From assembly GCF_019649055.1 (NCBI RefSeq), contig NW_026570560.1, positions 1-42,480 of the forward strand: a DNA stretch of 42,480 nt, read 5' to 3'. The position numbers and the translations under genes are program-made. Each line of letters begins with the position of its first letter. Position 1 is the first letter of the stretch. The notes under the pieces are model-generated. The model worked only from the letters and a program-made list of their open reading frames with translations. It made no database searches and was not told the DNA's origin. The stretch comes from Paramacrobiotus metropolitanus (Eukaryota; Tardigrada; Eutardigrada; Parachela; Macrobiotidae). Below are positions 30,121-42,477 of this stretch, piece by piece.

Positions 30121-30765
30121 CTGAAAATGTTCAGCAGTTGTCCATACATGCATAAGAAGCCGGTTTTCGTTATGAAGAATCTGATCCTTTGATTTCGATA
30201 GCAAATTAAATGCACAAACAATCCAACCGGGAACTGGGAAGACGTTAAACCCTGCCCGCCGAGTGGTGTTTACACTGCAGAGAAACCGACCTTGTCTGCT
30301 TTTGTAAGAGAAGATTAGTTACCAATATCAAAGGATTGCAACAACTTCTGCCCGGTCTGTTGCTGTTTTAGTAAAAAATTTATATTACTGTATTACCGCC
30401 ATAATCGAATACAGCTATGAGCTATGCATCAAAGAAGGGCAACAATATAACGAATTTTTATTGTGTAAATTAAATTAAACCGGCAGTCCGGGATATAAAC
30501 CCATTCACAAATAGACTCTACCCTACGACTAGGTCAAGCGCATGCTGTAGGAAATACTCGTAACTGAATACAAGCACTGTATACGTCCTAAGATCACGCA
30601 TAACACTAACGAATTTTGACGATCCTCGACTGAAATTTCAACACGAAAATAACGTCTAAAATTGAAACTTAAGAAACTGCACTCTGCACTTAATTTAGGT
30701 AAAAATTTTAATTATGTACGTTCTTAAATCCGCACAAGCTTTATAGGCTCTGCCCGATAGTGCGC
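30121..30765. other. AT-rich spacer, nothing recognised
   Basis: No ORF with coding character, no repeat of note and no RNA gene seen. Confidence 0.5.
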
Positions 30766-30769
30766 TGTG

Positions 30770-31100
30770 CCTGTGAGCTCACTGCATGTGCTCACAGCGC
30801 ACCGTCCAGTTACGGTGGCTTTTCGGCTATCTCCCGCGGCCGGGAGATTAATCCCCGGCCTGATGTGGCCTTTCGGTCGCGGTCGTCCGGGCGGTGGCTG
30901 TCCGCATTGGGAGCGGTGGCGGAACCGTTACCCTTCCGGTCACTCGGAGCACTGGCCGCACCCGGGACTCCTTTCGAGCGGGCGTTCCAAGTGCTTCGAG
31001 CGCACTGGCTAGCGGTGACAGTTCTGCCACCCTCACTTCCAGTGTCCTCACAGCACTCCGTCCAGTTACGGTGGCTTTTCGGTCAGCCTTTGTATATTAA
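30770..31100 (+). repeat. GC-rich island flanked by direct repeats of CCGTCCAGTTACGGTGGC
   Basis: CCGTCCAGTTACGGTGGCTT then TTCGG occurs near 30800 and again near 31057, each preceded by CTCACAGC. The block between is GC-rich and has ORFs on both strands (plus ORF 30760-31116) but no recognised domain. It could be a decayed exon pair. The word GTCAGCCTTTGTATATT is also repeated at about 31081 and 31123. Confidence 0.5.
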
Positions 31101-31204
31101 ACACAGAAAATATTAAGCGATGGTCAGCCTTTGTATATTTATAATGACCTTTCCAAAACAAAGCCAATACTATCCAGTACTTAAGTGCCGAGCGCGGATG
31201 CGCG

Positions 31205-31866
31205 AGGCTACCTTGTATTGTATAATGCTTAGCATTATTCGTAACCCACTGAATTAGTATAAGGCTGAGCATTATACAAATTCGTGAATTATGAATATTG
31301 CTAAGAATTATACAAATGCAAGGGGTTGAGAGTAATGCTAAGTATTATACGAATTAGCGATTTTAGAATAATGATAAAAGCCATATAGAATTGGAAATTT
31401 CAAAATTTTTAAAGTACTTGAATTCAGTCTGAAAAACTGAAAAACGGAGCCGCAGTATGTAGTAACTACATACTGCGCCTTGCTTGTGAAGCCGTATGAA
31501 CATAATTGCGACCGAAATAAACCACAATGCGGGCATTTCGGTCGCACTTTATGTCCATACTATGTGCAAATGTGCAAATTTTAAATAGCAATGTGCAAAT
31601 TCTAAATAAGCACGTTTAACTAAATTAAAGAACAGTAAAACTTTTATAATTTTAATTTCGTATAGTTTTTAGCATAATTCCGAAAACCCTATTTAGTATA
31701 ATGCTTAGCAATATTCAAATTCTAGCAATTTGTATAATGCTTGACAGATATTCAAATTGTCCAGTCTTGAATAATGCTAAGCACATACAAATTGGCTGAA
31801 ATGGTATAATGCTTAGCATTATTCCAAATTCGTAGCATTATTCGAATACAAAACCACACTAGCAGA
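31205..31866 (+). repeat. Dispersed repeat with ATAATGCTTAGCATTAT palindromes, partial copy and copy 2
   Basis: Palindromic words occur at about 31220-31340 (partial) and 31690-31866. The latter ends GTAGCATTATTC, then TACAAAACCACACTAGCAGA, matching the tail of the copy at 25165-25327. No ORF. Confidence 0.65.
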
Positions 31867-33353
31867 GTGTACTGTCGAATAAATACATACAAGTATCATG
31901 GCCGTGTGCATCGTGCGCAGCGCCTGCCGGTCCTATTCCACAGCCGGCATACGGCATAGCACACGCGGAAAACACACTGGGCGGAGAGCAGAAACCGACG
32001 CCTGATTGACTCCATCACGTCAACTGTCGCCTGTCAGCATCTTATACTTTATTATTCTGTAATCAACTAATAATTATTATTCATCAATAGTCCCAGTGTA
32101 TGAATCTCGTCGCCACTGTACAAATGGACCGGAAACGTGGAGTGTTCCATATAATTACTCGTATCTATATTTGTACTATGCGATAGATTTAACGCACTGA
32201 CGCCCATTGGTGCTGGGGCGCAACAGGGTCTTCAAATTGTTTTTCTTAATGAACAACAGCAATTAATCGATATCGGATAGCGTAATTAGCGTTACGAGAC
32301 CTTACAGCAGCAATAAAAAAACAAACCAAACTGGAATCTGAAGTCCCTCAAGAAGCACGAGGTCGCGAAAGCCGCCAGTTTCGAACTTTCTGATCTCCCG
32401 AAGGTCCTGCTAATTAACTAATTAGTCACTAAGTCAATTAATCTGAGATAATTCAGAAATGTACTATCAGTAATGCTTTATAAGAAAATGACAAGCGTCG
32501 GTTCTAAAAGTTAAACAGTGGATGGCCACAGTCCATCGAAAACTTGTGTTGCGTGCAGACACCATTGGGCATGTATGGTCCTGAAGTACGGGCGGGCGCA
32601 ATTTCGACACTTTTATAATTATGTAAATCGGATAAGGTCTTGTTGGTTCGGACTTCTAATATGCTCCACGTGGTTCTGCTTGCCGGAACTCTTCCAAAAA
32701 CAATTTAGTTGGGCGGCACCCTGGGCGGTCGGCTATGGCCTTCAAACGAACGAATCGGTGGTCGTTTCTGGACAACCTAACCTTCTTTGTGCATAGTGCA
32801 TTTCCACTGTAATCAGCATGATAACCTTGCAGCCTCCCTTGCGCCTCGTACGATCTACTGCATTTTACACGAACCAGACCTTACAGCGGTGTAGGCGAGC
32901 AGGAAAAAATACATCGGTCTCCTGGAGCCGTGGATGATAACAACTCCAGTAATTACATGTCCGGTAGTGAGTAGTGACCTTTGCGCCAGGTGTAGTAATA
33001 GCATTCGGCCGATGCTGACTTCATGATGGCGGCTGCTGCTTCCAGAACTGCTGATGTGAACTTCAGCGCATCAATACCGCACGCGCTACTGGACCGTCAT
33101 CGCTTATTTCCGATCCAAACGCTGCGGCTAAATCCATAAAAGTGCAATCATGCACCATGCGTGCAGTGTAAGAGCAGCTCGGCGTGTCATAAAGACTGTT
33201 ATGCGATTTGTTGTACAAAAAGAAATGCTGTTTTGAGAATTGGATTGTTGATAATCGCTGCATTTGTTGTGTCCAGTTATTCACCAATTACTACATCATG
33301 CAGAAACATTTTCCAGTTTTGCTGACCAATGGTCAGTCTACTGACCACTGCAA
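31867..33353. other. Spacer without recognised genes
   Basis: Mixed AT-rich DNA. The ORF at 32518-32796 has no splice support, domain or coding-like composition. No repeats of note. Confidence 0.4.
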
Positions 33354-33543
33354 TACGAGGACAATTGGGTGCTGGGAACATACCCTGCACGATTAGGCTG
33401 CAATGAACAGCCAGTCAGCCAGTTAGCCGTAGCTCGCAACGCTACTGGTGTCACAGTCTGAGTGCAAACGGCTTAAATTTAGCCGGCTGTTCATCGCAGC
33501 CTAATCGTGCAGGGTATGTTCACAGCACCCAATTGTCCTCGTA
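33354..33543. mobile_element. Fold-back element, about 190 bp, 57-bp arms
   Basis: The left arm from 33354 (TACGAGGACAATTGGGTGCT...) is nearly identical to the inverted right arm ending at 33543, through GGCTGCAATGAACAGCC on the left. The loop is about 70 nt. Ends are TA, so a TA target site is possible. No ORF. Confidence 0.8.
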
Positions 33544-33895
33544 CCCTTGTTTTGAAGCCCTCTTTATGGTCTATACGATAAACGTTTTTGTTTCGGTCAG
33601 GTGTTGTTCGCCGAATTATTATAGAATTAAACGTTTTCGTGACTAGGACCGTCTGCGCCCAATGGTGCTGCTAAACACCCATGTCACCGCCGGTGACCTA
33701 TGGTCAGTACAAGCACACAAAAAATTCCCTTTCTTAACTGAATTTTTTCATCGGGAAATCCCGGTTTTCACGAAGAAACTCCCACCCGTTCGGGTAGTGA
33801 GCGTTGGAGGGTTAAGTACAACATAGACTGGTGACCGTAGAAATTCTGCAGCCTGGAGTCTGAACGCTCGATCCAGGGTGTACCTAAAGGCAATT
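33544..33895. other. Spacer, nothing recognised
   Basis: No ORF, RNA gene or repeat was recognised between the fold-back element and the LINE tail. Confidence 0.4.
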
Positions 33896-33896
33896 A

Positions 33897-34421
33897 TACA
33901 TTAGTTTAGTTTAGTTTAGTTTATTCAAGAGCAGACAAACCCTGAGGCACTCGCTAGTCTGGTCAGATAATAATAGAAAAATAACAAATACATAACAACA
34001 TCCAGATGGTAGAGCAGCGGAGGTCACATAATATTACAGAAGGTTTTTTGAACGTAGAGTAGCCAGGTAAAGTTCAATAGATCCACAACCGAACACCTCT
34101 TCCCCACGTAGTTTTTTAGTCTTACCATCAACAATTTTAGAAAACATTTTTCCCGTTATTTTATCATACAACTGTTTCAGCCTCATCTTCAGGGTTGTCT
34201 TCCCGATGCACAACCGCGTGGTGGCATCGATCCGCTCTGTACGGCTCGTACCTCGCACTCGTTTCCTTGAATGGCAGCAGGTTGGTCATGTAAGACGGCA
34301 CATAAAAACTGCTCCGGTTTCGTATCTTGTACAGCCATACCGCTTCCTTTTGCCGCCATCGGTCGGTTGCTGGTGTGATGCCCAGCTGCTCGTACATTAA
34401 TACAGTGTTCTTTGTTGACAT
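33897..34421 (-). mobile_element. 3' end of a non-LTR retrotransposon (LINE), frame-broken
   Basis: On the minus strand, ORF 34421-34164 carries WRQKEAVWLYKIRNRSSFYV, then PSYMTNLLPF, the form of the region after the reverse-transcriptase domain in CR1/Jockey-like LINEs (LYK...P.Y). The next frame continues at 34258-34034 (RTERIDATTRLCIGKTTLKM). The unit ends in a short (CTAAA)n tail, seen on the plus strand as TTTAG repeats at 33899-33924. 5' truncated; no catalytic domain present. Confidence 0.5.
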
Positions 34422-35035
34422 CGATAAAATTTTGTTAAGTACATGCGGACTGTAAAAATCTGTATGTTTTTGTAAACAATACTACTGTTTGTAACGTTGC
34501 ACCATGGAAATACAACTCAACTATCACCATAAGTATTGTACACGCACATATTAATTAAGATGTTTGATCTGTAAAACACCTGCTTTGGGTGTCCGCTAAT
34601 GATCATTGTACGGAGTAATAGATGTTTGTAGACTCTGTACATACATGTCCATCTACCCAACGTAACGCACAATCCAACGTAATGCACTTCTACCCAACGT
34701 AATGCACAATGTGCTTAAGCACAGTAACATCGCACATTTCTACTGGAATCCTCACACTTCACAGCAGGGTTTGTTGAACAATAATTACAACGTAAGCTGA
34801 AAGCAGGGACTGCTGCTCCTGTTTACGCGATAGTTTATTGAGATGGCAATTCAAGAAGCTGCTTTATCCTGCAGCAACCTTTCGCTTCCGTCGTCCACAT
34901 ACGCAGCCAGGCATTTCTGCTGCTGTTCAAAATAACTTGTAATTATGCCACAATGACTCAGATTCAACCCAGAACAGTGGTCGCAGTAATTATGAACGAG
35001 AGGAGCCCACGTACGATGGCGAAAGCTGAACCGGG
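34422..35035. other. Spacer with a short tandem repeat
   Basis: Three copies of CCAACGTAAYGCAC lie at about 34656-34710. Nothing else recognised. Confidence 0.45.
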
Positions 35036-35184
35036 TTCTACAGTGTACAACAACCAAACAGTAATAAGCAGGCCGACCACCACTTGCGCAGAACAAGGTC
35101 ATCCGGCGGTCCGATCACCCGCACTGGACGCCTGTTGGCTGCTGCCGGAAGCTGGCAACGCCCAACAACACGCTCCGCCATCGC

Positions 35185-35563
35185 TTCACTTCCGCCCACG
35201 TCGATCGGCCGCTGGCATTGCGGCACACGCAGCACCTCGTCCTCGCGCTCCTGCCCGTCGGCGTCCCGACAGCCCGGACACAGCGTCGCCGGCGGGAACT
35301 GCTGTTTGGGGTAGTTCTCGTCCTCGGTCACATCGCCGGCCAGCCGGCTTGCTGACCTCGTTGTGCACGCGCCACAGCCACAGCACGGCGTTGCGCGGCG
35401 AGAGCACCTGCGTCTGGGATAATAAGGCGTTGACCTCGCGCATGAAACTATCCCGGCACTCGCTGCAGGAGAAGAAGCGGCCATGGCCAGTGCGTTGGCG
35501 TCGGCCTGCTCCCGGTTCTCCTCATGAAAGAGCTGCCATACGGCGCGGCGCATGCTCCACATC
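35185..35563 (-). pseudogene. Erv/ALR sulfhydryl-oxidase segment resembling quiescin sulfhydryl oxidase, frame-broken
   Basis: The minus strand reads FFSCSECRDSFMREVNALLS, then SPRNAVLWLWRVHNEVSK, and after a frame change RLAGDVTEDENYPKQQFPPA, then LCPGC. These match the QSOX Erv domain pattern: FF.C..C active site, WLW..HN.VN.RL, ED..PK..WPP..LC..C. The family oxidises thiols to disulfides with FAD in the secretory pathway. The active-site CSEC (35456-35467) is kept, but the usual His three residues after the second Cys is Ser. Two one-base frame changes lie at about 35470-35490 and at 35341-35350 (an extra C in a CCGG context). No thioredoxin domain nearby. Pseudogene exon or sequence errors in a real exon. 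Confidence 0.6.
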
Positions 35564-35757
35564 CAGGCCGGGCTTTTCAGTCCTGGCGGGACTGGTTAGG
35601 TCCAGAGATTACACATACGGATCGCATCCGTACGTGTAAACACAAAGCCAGCAACTGCCAGAGTGTTAAGTGTGAAAGGTCCCGAAACGTTCTGCTAATA
35701 CAATCTTCCACGGCTAACTGTTTCAAAGAGCCTCATCATCGCCAGTACGCGTATGTA

Positions 35758-36503
35758 CAGGTCGATCGCACCAAGTGTGGGCAGTTGAGTAAAATAATTT
35801 GAAAAATAATGCTGTAAACAATTTTGTTGTTTACTTTCATCTTATTTAGTGCAACTTTTTATTGCGGATCCAGTGATGTCAAACCTGAAATCCGTTGATG
35901 CGTCCAGAACGAGTAGGGCGGGGCTTAATGGGAGAGGGTAGGGGTCAGTTTTTTAATGATTACAACCGCCCTTCTCAAAAATTCAGCATCTAATGTTTTT
36001 CTACAAACCTTTTTGTAAACTATGGAGTGGCTTTAAAGGAATTCGTTAAGGGGTAACAAAGGATTCTGGAGCGCACAGTGCTCGGTAGCAAGCTTAAAAC
36101 AAAAGTGTCTCCCATAGACTTATATGTTAAAAGCTACCATCCGAAGAATGTGGTTGCCTAGAGCGCGGATCACGTTGGGCCAGATGTTATTGGTTCAAAG
36201 GACGTGAGAAAAGGACCACTAGAAAACCACAATATTCTTTGATAGTTCTCACGCATCCAAAATTTTTAAAAAGTTATTGACTGGACATGAATATTTCCTA
36301 TTAAGCAGTGCGAGTTTTGGGGCAAATGTGAAAGTAAAAATTCCGCTTCCGTTCCGTGCGTATTAACTTCTGCCGCAGAAATATGACTAAAAACGTTTCT
36401 CTAGAACACGAACTATCATAAAAAAATAAGAAAACGATTATGTGGTTCAACGGTAGCAAATGGGAATTTTTTGTCACTGCCCACACTTGGTGCGATCGAC
36501 CTG
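35758..36503. mobile_element. TA-flanked TIR element (mariner-like MITE), 746 bp
   Basis: TIRs of about 29 bp begin CAGGTCGATCGCACCAAGTG and are flanked by TA at 35756-35757 and 36504-36505. No transposase. The interior near 36105-36175 is homologous, in inverse orientation, to 40480-40545 of the element at 39784-40924 (shared AAGTCTATGGGA and CTAGGCAACC). Confidence 0.8.
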
Positions 36504-36505
36504 TA

Positions 36506-36867
36506 CGTTAATGACGTTTAATATACAATGTTGGATGATTAAAATTTCAATTTTGATCTGGCTGATAATCAAAGCAAGTTTAAGCAACTACGGAACTTTA
36601 TAATTACCATAGTTTCCTCTTGCAAAAGCAGACAGAAAATAAGTCCAGTTTCTCGGCGATCAATCTATAGTGACGGCCTAACTACAAAAAAAATCCAAAA
36701 AATCCCAATTGGATCCAAAAAATGGGAGAAAATTGGATGCAAAATTTACTCCCATCTACATTTAATAGAAGTTTGATCTATATTGATCATGATGCTGTCC
36801 CCATGATCGACGCCGCATTAATATTTCCTCGTTGGCTTTCGATGCTGATTTTTCTAATGAGTTTTAT
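36506..36867. other. AT-rich spacer
   Basis: No gene seen. Short repeats of CCAAAAAATGGGA-like words occur near 36690-36740. Confidence 0.4.
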
Positions 36868-37005
36868 GCGACCAGTGGTTTCTTATGTAACCTAATTCCT
36901 AGGTTATTCTTTATAATACTACGTTGTATGTTAGTTGCGACCAGTGGTTTCTTATGTAACCTAATTCCTAGGTTATTCTTTATAATACTACGTTGTATGT
37001 TAGTT
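36868..37005 (+). repeat. Perfect 69-bp tandem duplication covering a splice acceptor
   Basis: 36868-36936 and 36937-37005 are identical (starting GCGACCAGTGGTTTCTTATG, ending GTATGTTAGTT). The second copy supplies the ATGTTAG acceptor used for exon 37004; the first copy holds an equal, unused-looking acceptor ending near 36934. Confidence 0.95.
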
Positions 37006-38348
37006 ACCGACTTACCGTCACCTGCCAGGTGGCCGGCAGTACCCCCGGCGGGACCCCCACCGGGGCCTTTGGGAGCGCACCAGTGGCGGCGGACACCCAG
37101 GCTCTGACCGCCAGCAGCTGCAGCGTTCCCGGCACTTTCGTCGGCACCGCCACCACCGCCACCGCCGTGACCTATGCCGCGGTCACCACCGGTTCGCCGT
37201 TCACGGTGGCTACCAACGGGCAGATCACCCTCAACCAGGTGACCTCCGGCACCCAGACGCTTGTTGTAAGTAACCTCCGTACCATGTGGGCGTCCGTCCG
37301 TCTCTGTTCAGAATTTGTGTCTTAAGGTCAGGGCCACCAACGCGTACGGCAGCACGCAGTTCCAGGTGCAGATCACCTGTCCAAGCAGCACCGCCGCGGT
37401 CTTCCCGGCCTTCACCTCGCCCCTGTACACCATGTCGGCGTCACCCTGCACGGCTGGTGCCATCGTCGGAATCGTCACCGCGACCCCCACCGGCACCGTC
37501 AACTACCAACTGGTCTCCGCCGCCCCGGTCACCGTCAACTCCGCCCCCGGCCAGATCCAGCTGACCTGGGCGCCCACCACCAGCCCCTTCAACTTCGCCG
37601 TCACCGCCAGCAACAGCCGCGGCACCACGGCGACGACGGTGACCCTGACATGCACCAGCAGCTCCAGCGGGGGCACCACCACCAACCGCATCTACTTCAC
37701 GGTCCCGGTATATACCTGCTATCCGACCGGGACGCCGGTGGGGTGCTGGGACAGGTCGGGGTGGTGGGCGCCACCACGGCGCCGACGTTCACTATCACCT
37801 CCACCAATCCCGGTAAGTGTGACCTTGCGCACCCTCGACCGTAGCGCTTCCGACGTGCAAATCGATCGTCTGACCGGGGTGTCATGCAGGGTACGCCATC
37901 AGTCAAGCCGGCGTTATCACCAACCCCACGACCGGCCCGGTGTCCGGGACGTACACCGTGCAGGCCACAGCCAACAGCGGCCAGACCGCCACGGCCTCCT
38001 TCATCGTCAACCGGATGTTCTGCACGACCAGCAGCGGCGGGACCACCGGCACCTGCCCGGCCTTCGCCCAGACGTCCTACACCTTCACCCCCGCTGGCGG
38101 GTGCGGCTTCTTTGCGCCCATCGGCACAGTGTCGGCCACCTGCTCCACGGGGGGTGCGGTCACGTACTCGCTGCCCTTCGCCGCCGTCAACAACTTCGGC
38201 ATCGACCCCACTAGCGGGTCGCTGTACGCCACAGCCCCGAGCACCACCTGCCAGACGGTGACGGTGACGGCTACCGTGCAGGATGGGACATCACGGACCG
38301 CGCAGGTGGCCAGCGCCTGCAATGGCGGCACCTGCACACCCACCACAG
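37004..38348 (+). CDS. Cadherin-like, Thr/Cys-rich extracellular protein, internal exons with one frame break
   Basis: Exons 37004-37265, 37327-37812 and 37890-38348 join through GTAAGT...TTAAG and GTAAGT...ATGCAG introns of 61 and 77 nt. They encode about four beta-sandwich repeats with cadherin-like marks (FGIDPTSGSLYA, FTVATNGQITL, TLVVRATNAYGSTQF), rich in Thr, Ser, Ala and Cys; likely extracellular adhesion or matrix function. In exon 2 the frame changes by one base in GGTGGGGTGC at about 37739, after which VGVVGATTAPTFTITSTNP continues in the next frame. Exon 3 ends at CAG|GTTAGT, or else stops at TAG 38351-38353. No start, signal peptide or membrane segment was seen, so this is a fragment or a gene whose other exons lie far away. 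Confidence 0.65.
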
Positions 38349-38929
38349 GTTAGTCAACTGGGCTGTCGCAATTCGCACACTCACCTGCTGGCTCTCGATA
38401 CTTTATTTCTTCGAAGTGGCTATGCGCAGGAGTTTTTGTACTGCGGTGCTGTACTGTGCAGTGTGCATCATACGTCACATAGCAACCACAATACTGTTCG
38501 ACCGTACTTGCACAACACTGGTTAAATACGATGTGATACGTACGGTTTAATGCTTGTTTTGATTGCATGGCAATACAGTTGTATAGTTTTTTTTTTACCT
38601 TCCCTGATATTTTTTGGCCCCTGGGGGCCGGGGGTTGCATCGGTTGCAGTCTAACATTAATATTAAGCAGTCAGCATGCACAACACACTACGACTGCAGG
38701 TGCTGGTAGTGGTAGCGTCAACACATAAATTTTCTCAATGTGTTTTACAAGGCAATGTGCAGAGGAAAAATTGCATCAAATCAAAAATTCGCGCGCAAAG
38801 CCAGCGCGCGCTTTTCCGGCCAAAATTGTTAGGACATTGCATCAAATAAGCTAACACGGTTCCGAATTTACGGTAGCAGAAGTTGAAGATGAATATCGTT
38901 CGTACACCGACCCACTGCTCAAGCATGCT
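38349..38929. other. Spacer or intron, nothing firmly recognised
   Basis: If the donor at 38349 is used this is intronic. TTGCATCAAAT occurs twice (about 38771 and 38837) around a GCGCGC inverted repeat. No ORF of note. Confidence 0.35.
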
Positions 38930-39325
38930 TTCAAATTTTAAGACCAAATTCAAAAATTTTAAAGTTCAGGTTATAAACTCGAAAAAATCATGAAGGTCTG
39001 AACCGGTGTTAGAGCGAACTTAATAATTTTCGCAATTACATACAAAATTCGGAGAAGAACGGTCCATAATGGGACGTATGGTACCCCTAAATTAACTTAA
39101 AATTTTTTGGTATTATCAGCCCTCATGAATCATGATCCCCAACCGGATGATGTGGGTTCAAACTGAATTTAAGCCTTTGTATACAAAGTATTTGCATGCA
39201 GTATACAAAGCCAAAAAGCAGTCCTAAAACAGGTTTGAAAATTAGCGAAAGTCACAGGAACCGTGAATGCAAACAGATTCAATACAGTGTACCGGGTCAC
39301 TTCCCTTAAAGGTAAGCCACATCGT
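38930..39325 (+). repeat. Second copy of the dispersed repeat found in F-box intron 2
   Basis: Shares ordered blocks with 28200-28635 (for example CGGTCCATAATGGGAC, GGTACCCCT, CCAACCGGATGATGTG, TGTACCGGGT, CTTCCCTTAAAGG). Diverged, no ORF. Confidence 0.55.
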
Positions 39326-39336
39326 TTCACGTGCCC

Positions 39337-40924
<1,588 letters not shown>

Positions 40925-41975
40925 TATATATACATTCACCTTTTTGTTAGCTCGAAGCTCTACTGTGGTGGATTTGCATAATATGTATCTGAAGCTCTAA
41001 GAACATCACGTGCAAAGCGGAGAAAAAAAGCTTGCTGTTCCTCCATGCAAACCTTATACTCTGTAGATGCCAAGCTTCCCACTTGCTTTCTTGAACAGCT
41101 TTTTCAGCTGAAAACAGTTACTATAAACTATAAAGCAGCAAATTTCGAAAAATCAATTTTACAAATCATCGGCAGTTCAGCAAGAAGCCAATCGCGCCCG
41201 CCCGTGAAGGCACTTCACAGTATAACTACGCGGAAACCACCGCAGAGGGCAGATACTTGAAAATAGGTTTGCCGTCCCGCAGTCCCAGAATCTTCTCGGT
41301 CAGATTTGTCCGGTTTTATTTTGTTTTTCACAGTACTGAAATTTTGATGAGAAATGTACAGTAAAAGAGCATTTCGGCGACGGAATAATCTATTATGGAA
41401 CGTAAAGTTCCATCCAGCTGCAGCCGAACTGCCAAAAAATGCGAGTTAGCTTGTTGAGACAGTGGTGGGTGGTCCGTCTTGCAGTGGTGGCTCTTTTGCT
41501 TTTCCCAATGACCTCTCATGTTAAAGCTTTTGAAAGTTTTTTTTTAAACGTTATCTTTTTCTTCAAATCTGATTGGTGACGGCAAATCTACACTTTAAAG
41601 GCTATCGAATGATACTGAGTCATGGCAGTTTGGTTCAGCGTATCGAGCTGGCGAACTCAACAAACATATTATAGGCTTACGCGACCGTTTGCCTCATTTG
41701 CCTTTCTCGGATTGAATTTTTACTGAGAACGAAAAATTTCAAAAATCTGGCTTTCACAAAACTTAATACACAAAAAATAGTTAATATACACTCCGCGGTA
41801 TTGTAAGTTATACAAAAATAGTTTTAAAAAAAGCCAGTTACGCACAAAAAAGTCGAATGCCAGTTACACAGTCGAATGCCAGTTACGCTTGATTTTCAGT
41901 AATTCCCCCGACACTGCTTAAATAAGATTCACTTTGCGTATACACTATTCTACAGAAAGTCTCACTTTCTTCATA
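40925..41975. other. AT-rich spacer, nothing recognised
   Basis: Short ORFs (41045-41260 plus, 41328-41519 minus) lack domain, splice or codon support. The word GTCGAATGCCAGTTAC is repeated near 41850-41890. Confidence 0.45.
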
Positions 41976-42477
41976 ATAGTCTATTACATCAAGATTCCTT
42001 CCCGACTGTTGACGGTTTGACTGTTGGGATCAGAGTCCATTGAGATAAGCGCAACAACTGTGATTTGCCCTATTAAATAGGCCACACACACAACTTTGAA
42101 AACGTTATCCGAAATGAAAAGCAAGTATAGTCTATTACATCAAGATTCCTTCCCGACTGTTGACGGTTTGACTGTTGGGATCAGAGTCCATTGAGATAAG
42201 CGCAACAACTGTGATTTGCCCTATTAAATAGGCCACACACACAACTTTGAAAACGTTATCCGAAATGAAAAGCAAGTCCCGACTTGCTTTTCATTTCGGC
42301 ACAGCACTCTGACATAGATGCCAGCTCGCTCCACATAGATAACTTCACGTCGCGTTCATAGTTATCGTCATGGCAGTTCATCTGCTACCACGGCAATGGT
42401 TGTTTTGCGTTATCTCAGTGGACTTTAATCCCAACAGTTTACCCGGCAACAGTCGGGAAGGCATCGTCATGTAATGG
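41976..42477. mobile_element. Fold-back element with tandemly duplicated left arm
   Basis: 41976-42126 and 42127-42277 are a perfect 151-bp tandem duplication. The outer part of each (ATTACATCAAGATTCCTTCC, then CGACTGTTG) matches, inverted and diverged, 42390-42477 (CAACAGTCGGGAAGG, then ATGTAATGG). A central hairpin has 19-bp arms at 42260-42278 and 42281-42299. No ORF. The element may continue past the window edge. Confidence 0.75.

Noticed and set aside
32518-32796. Plus-strand ORF of 92 codons
   Set aside because: Random-looking composition rich in Trp and Cys, with no context or motif.
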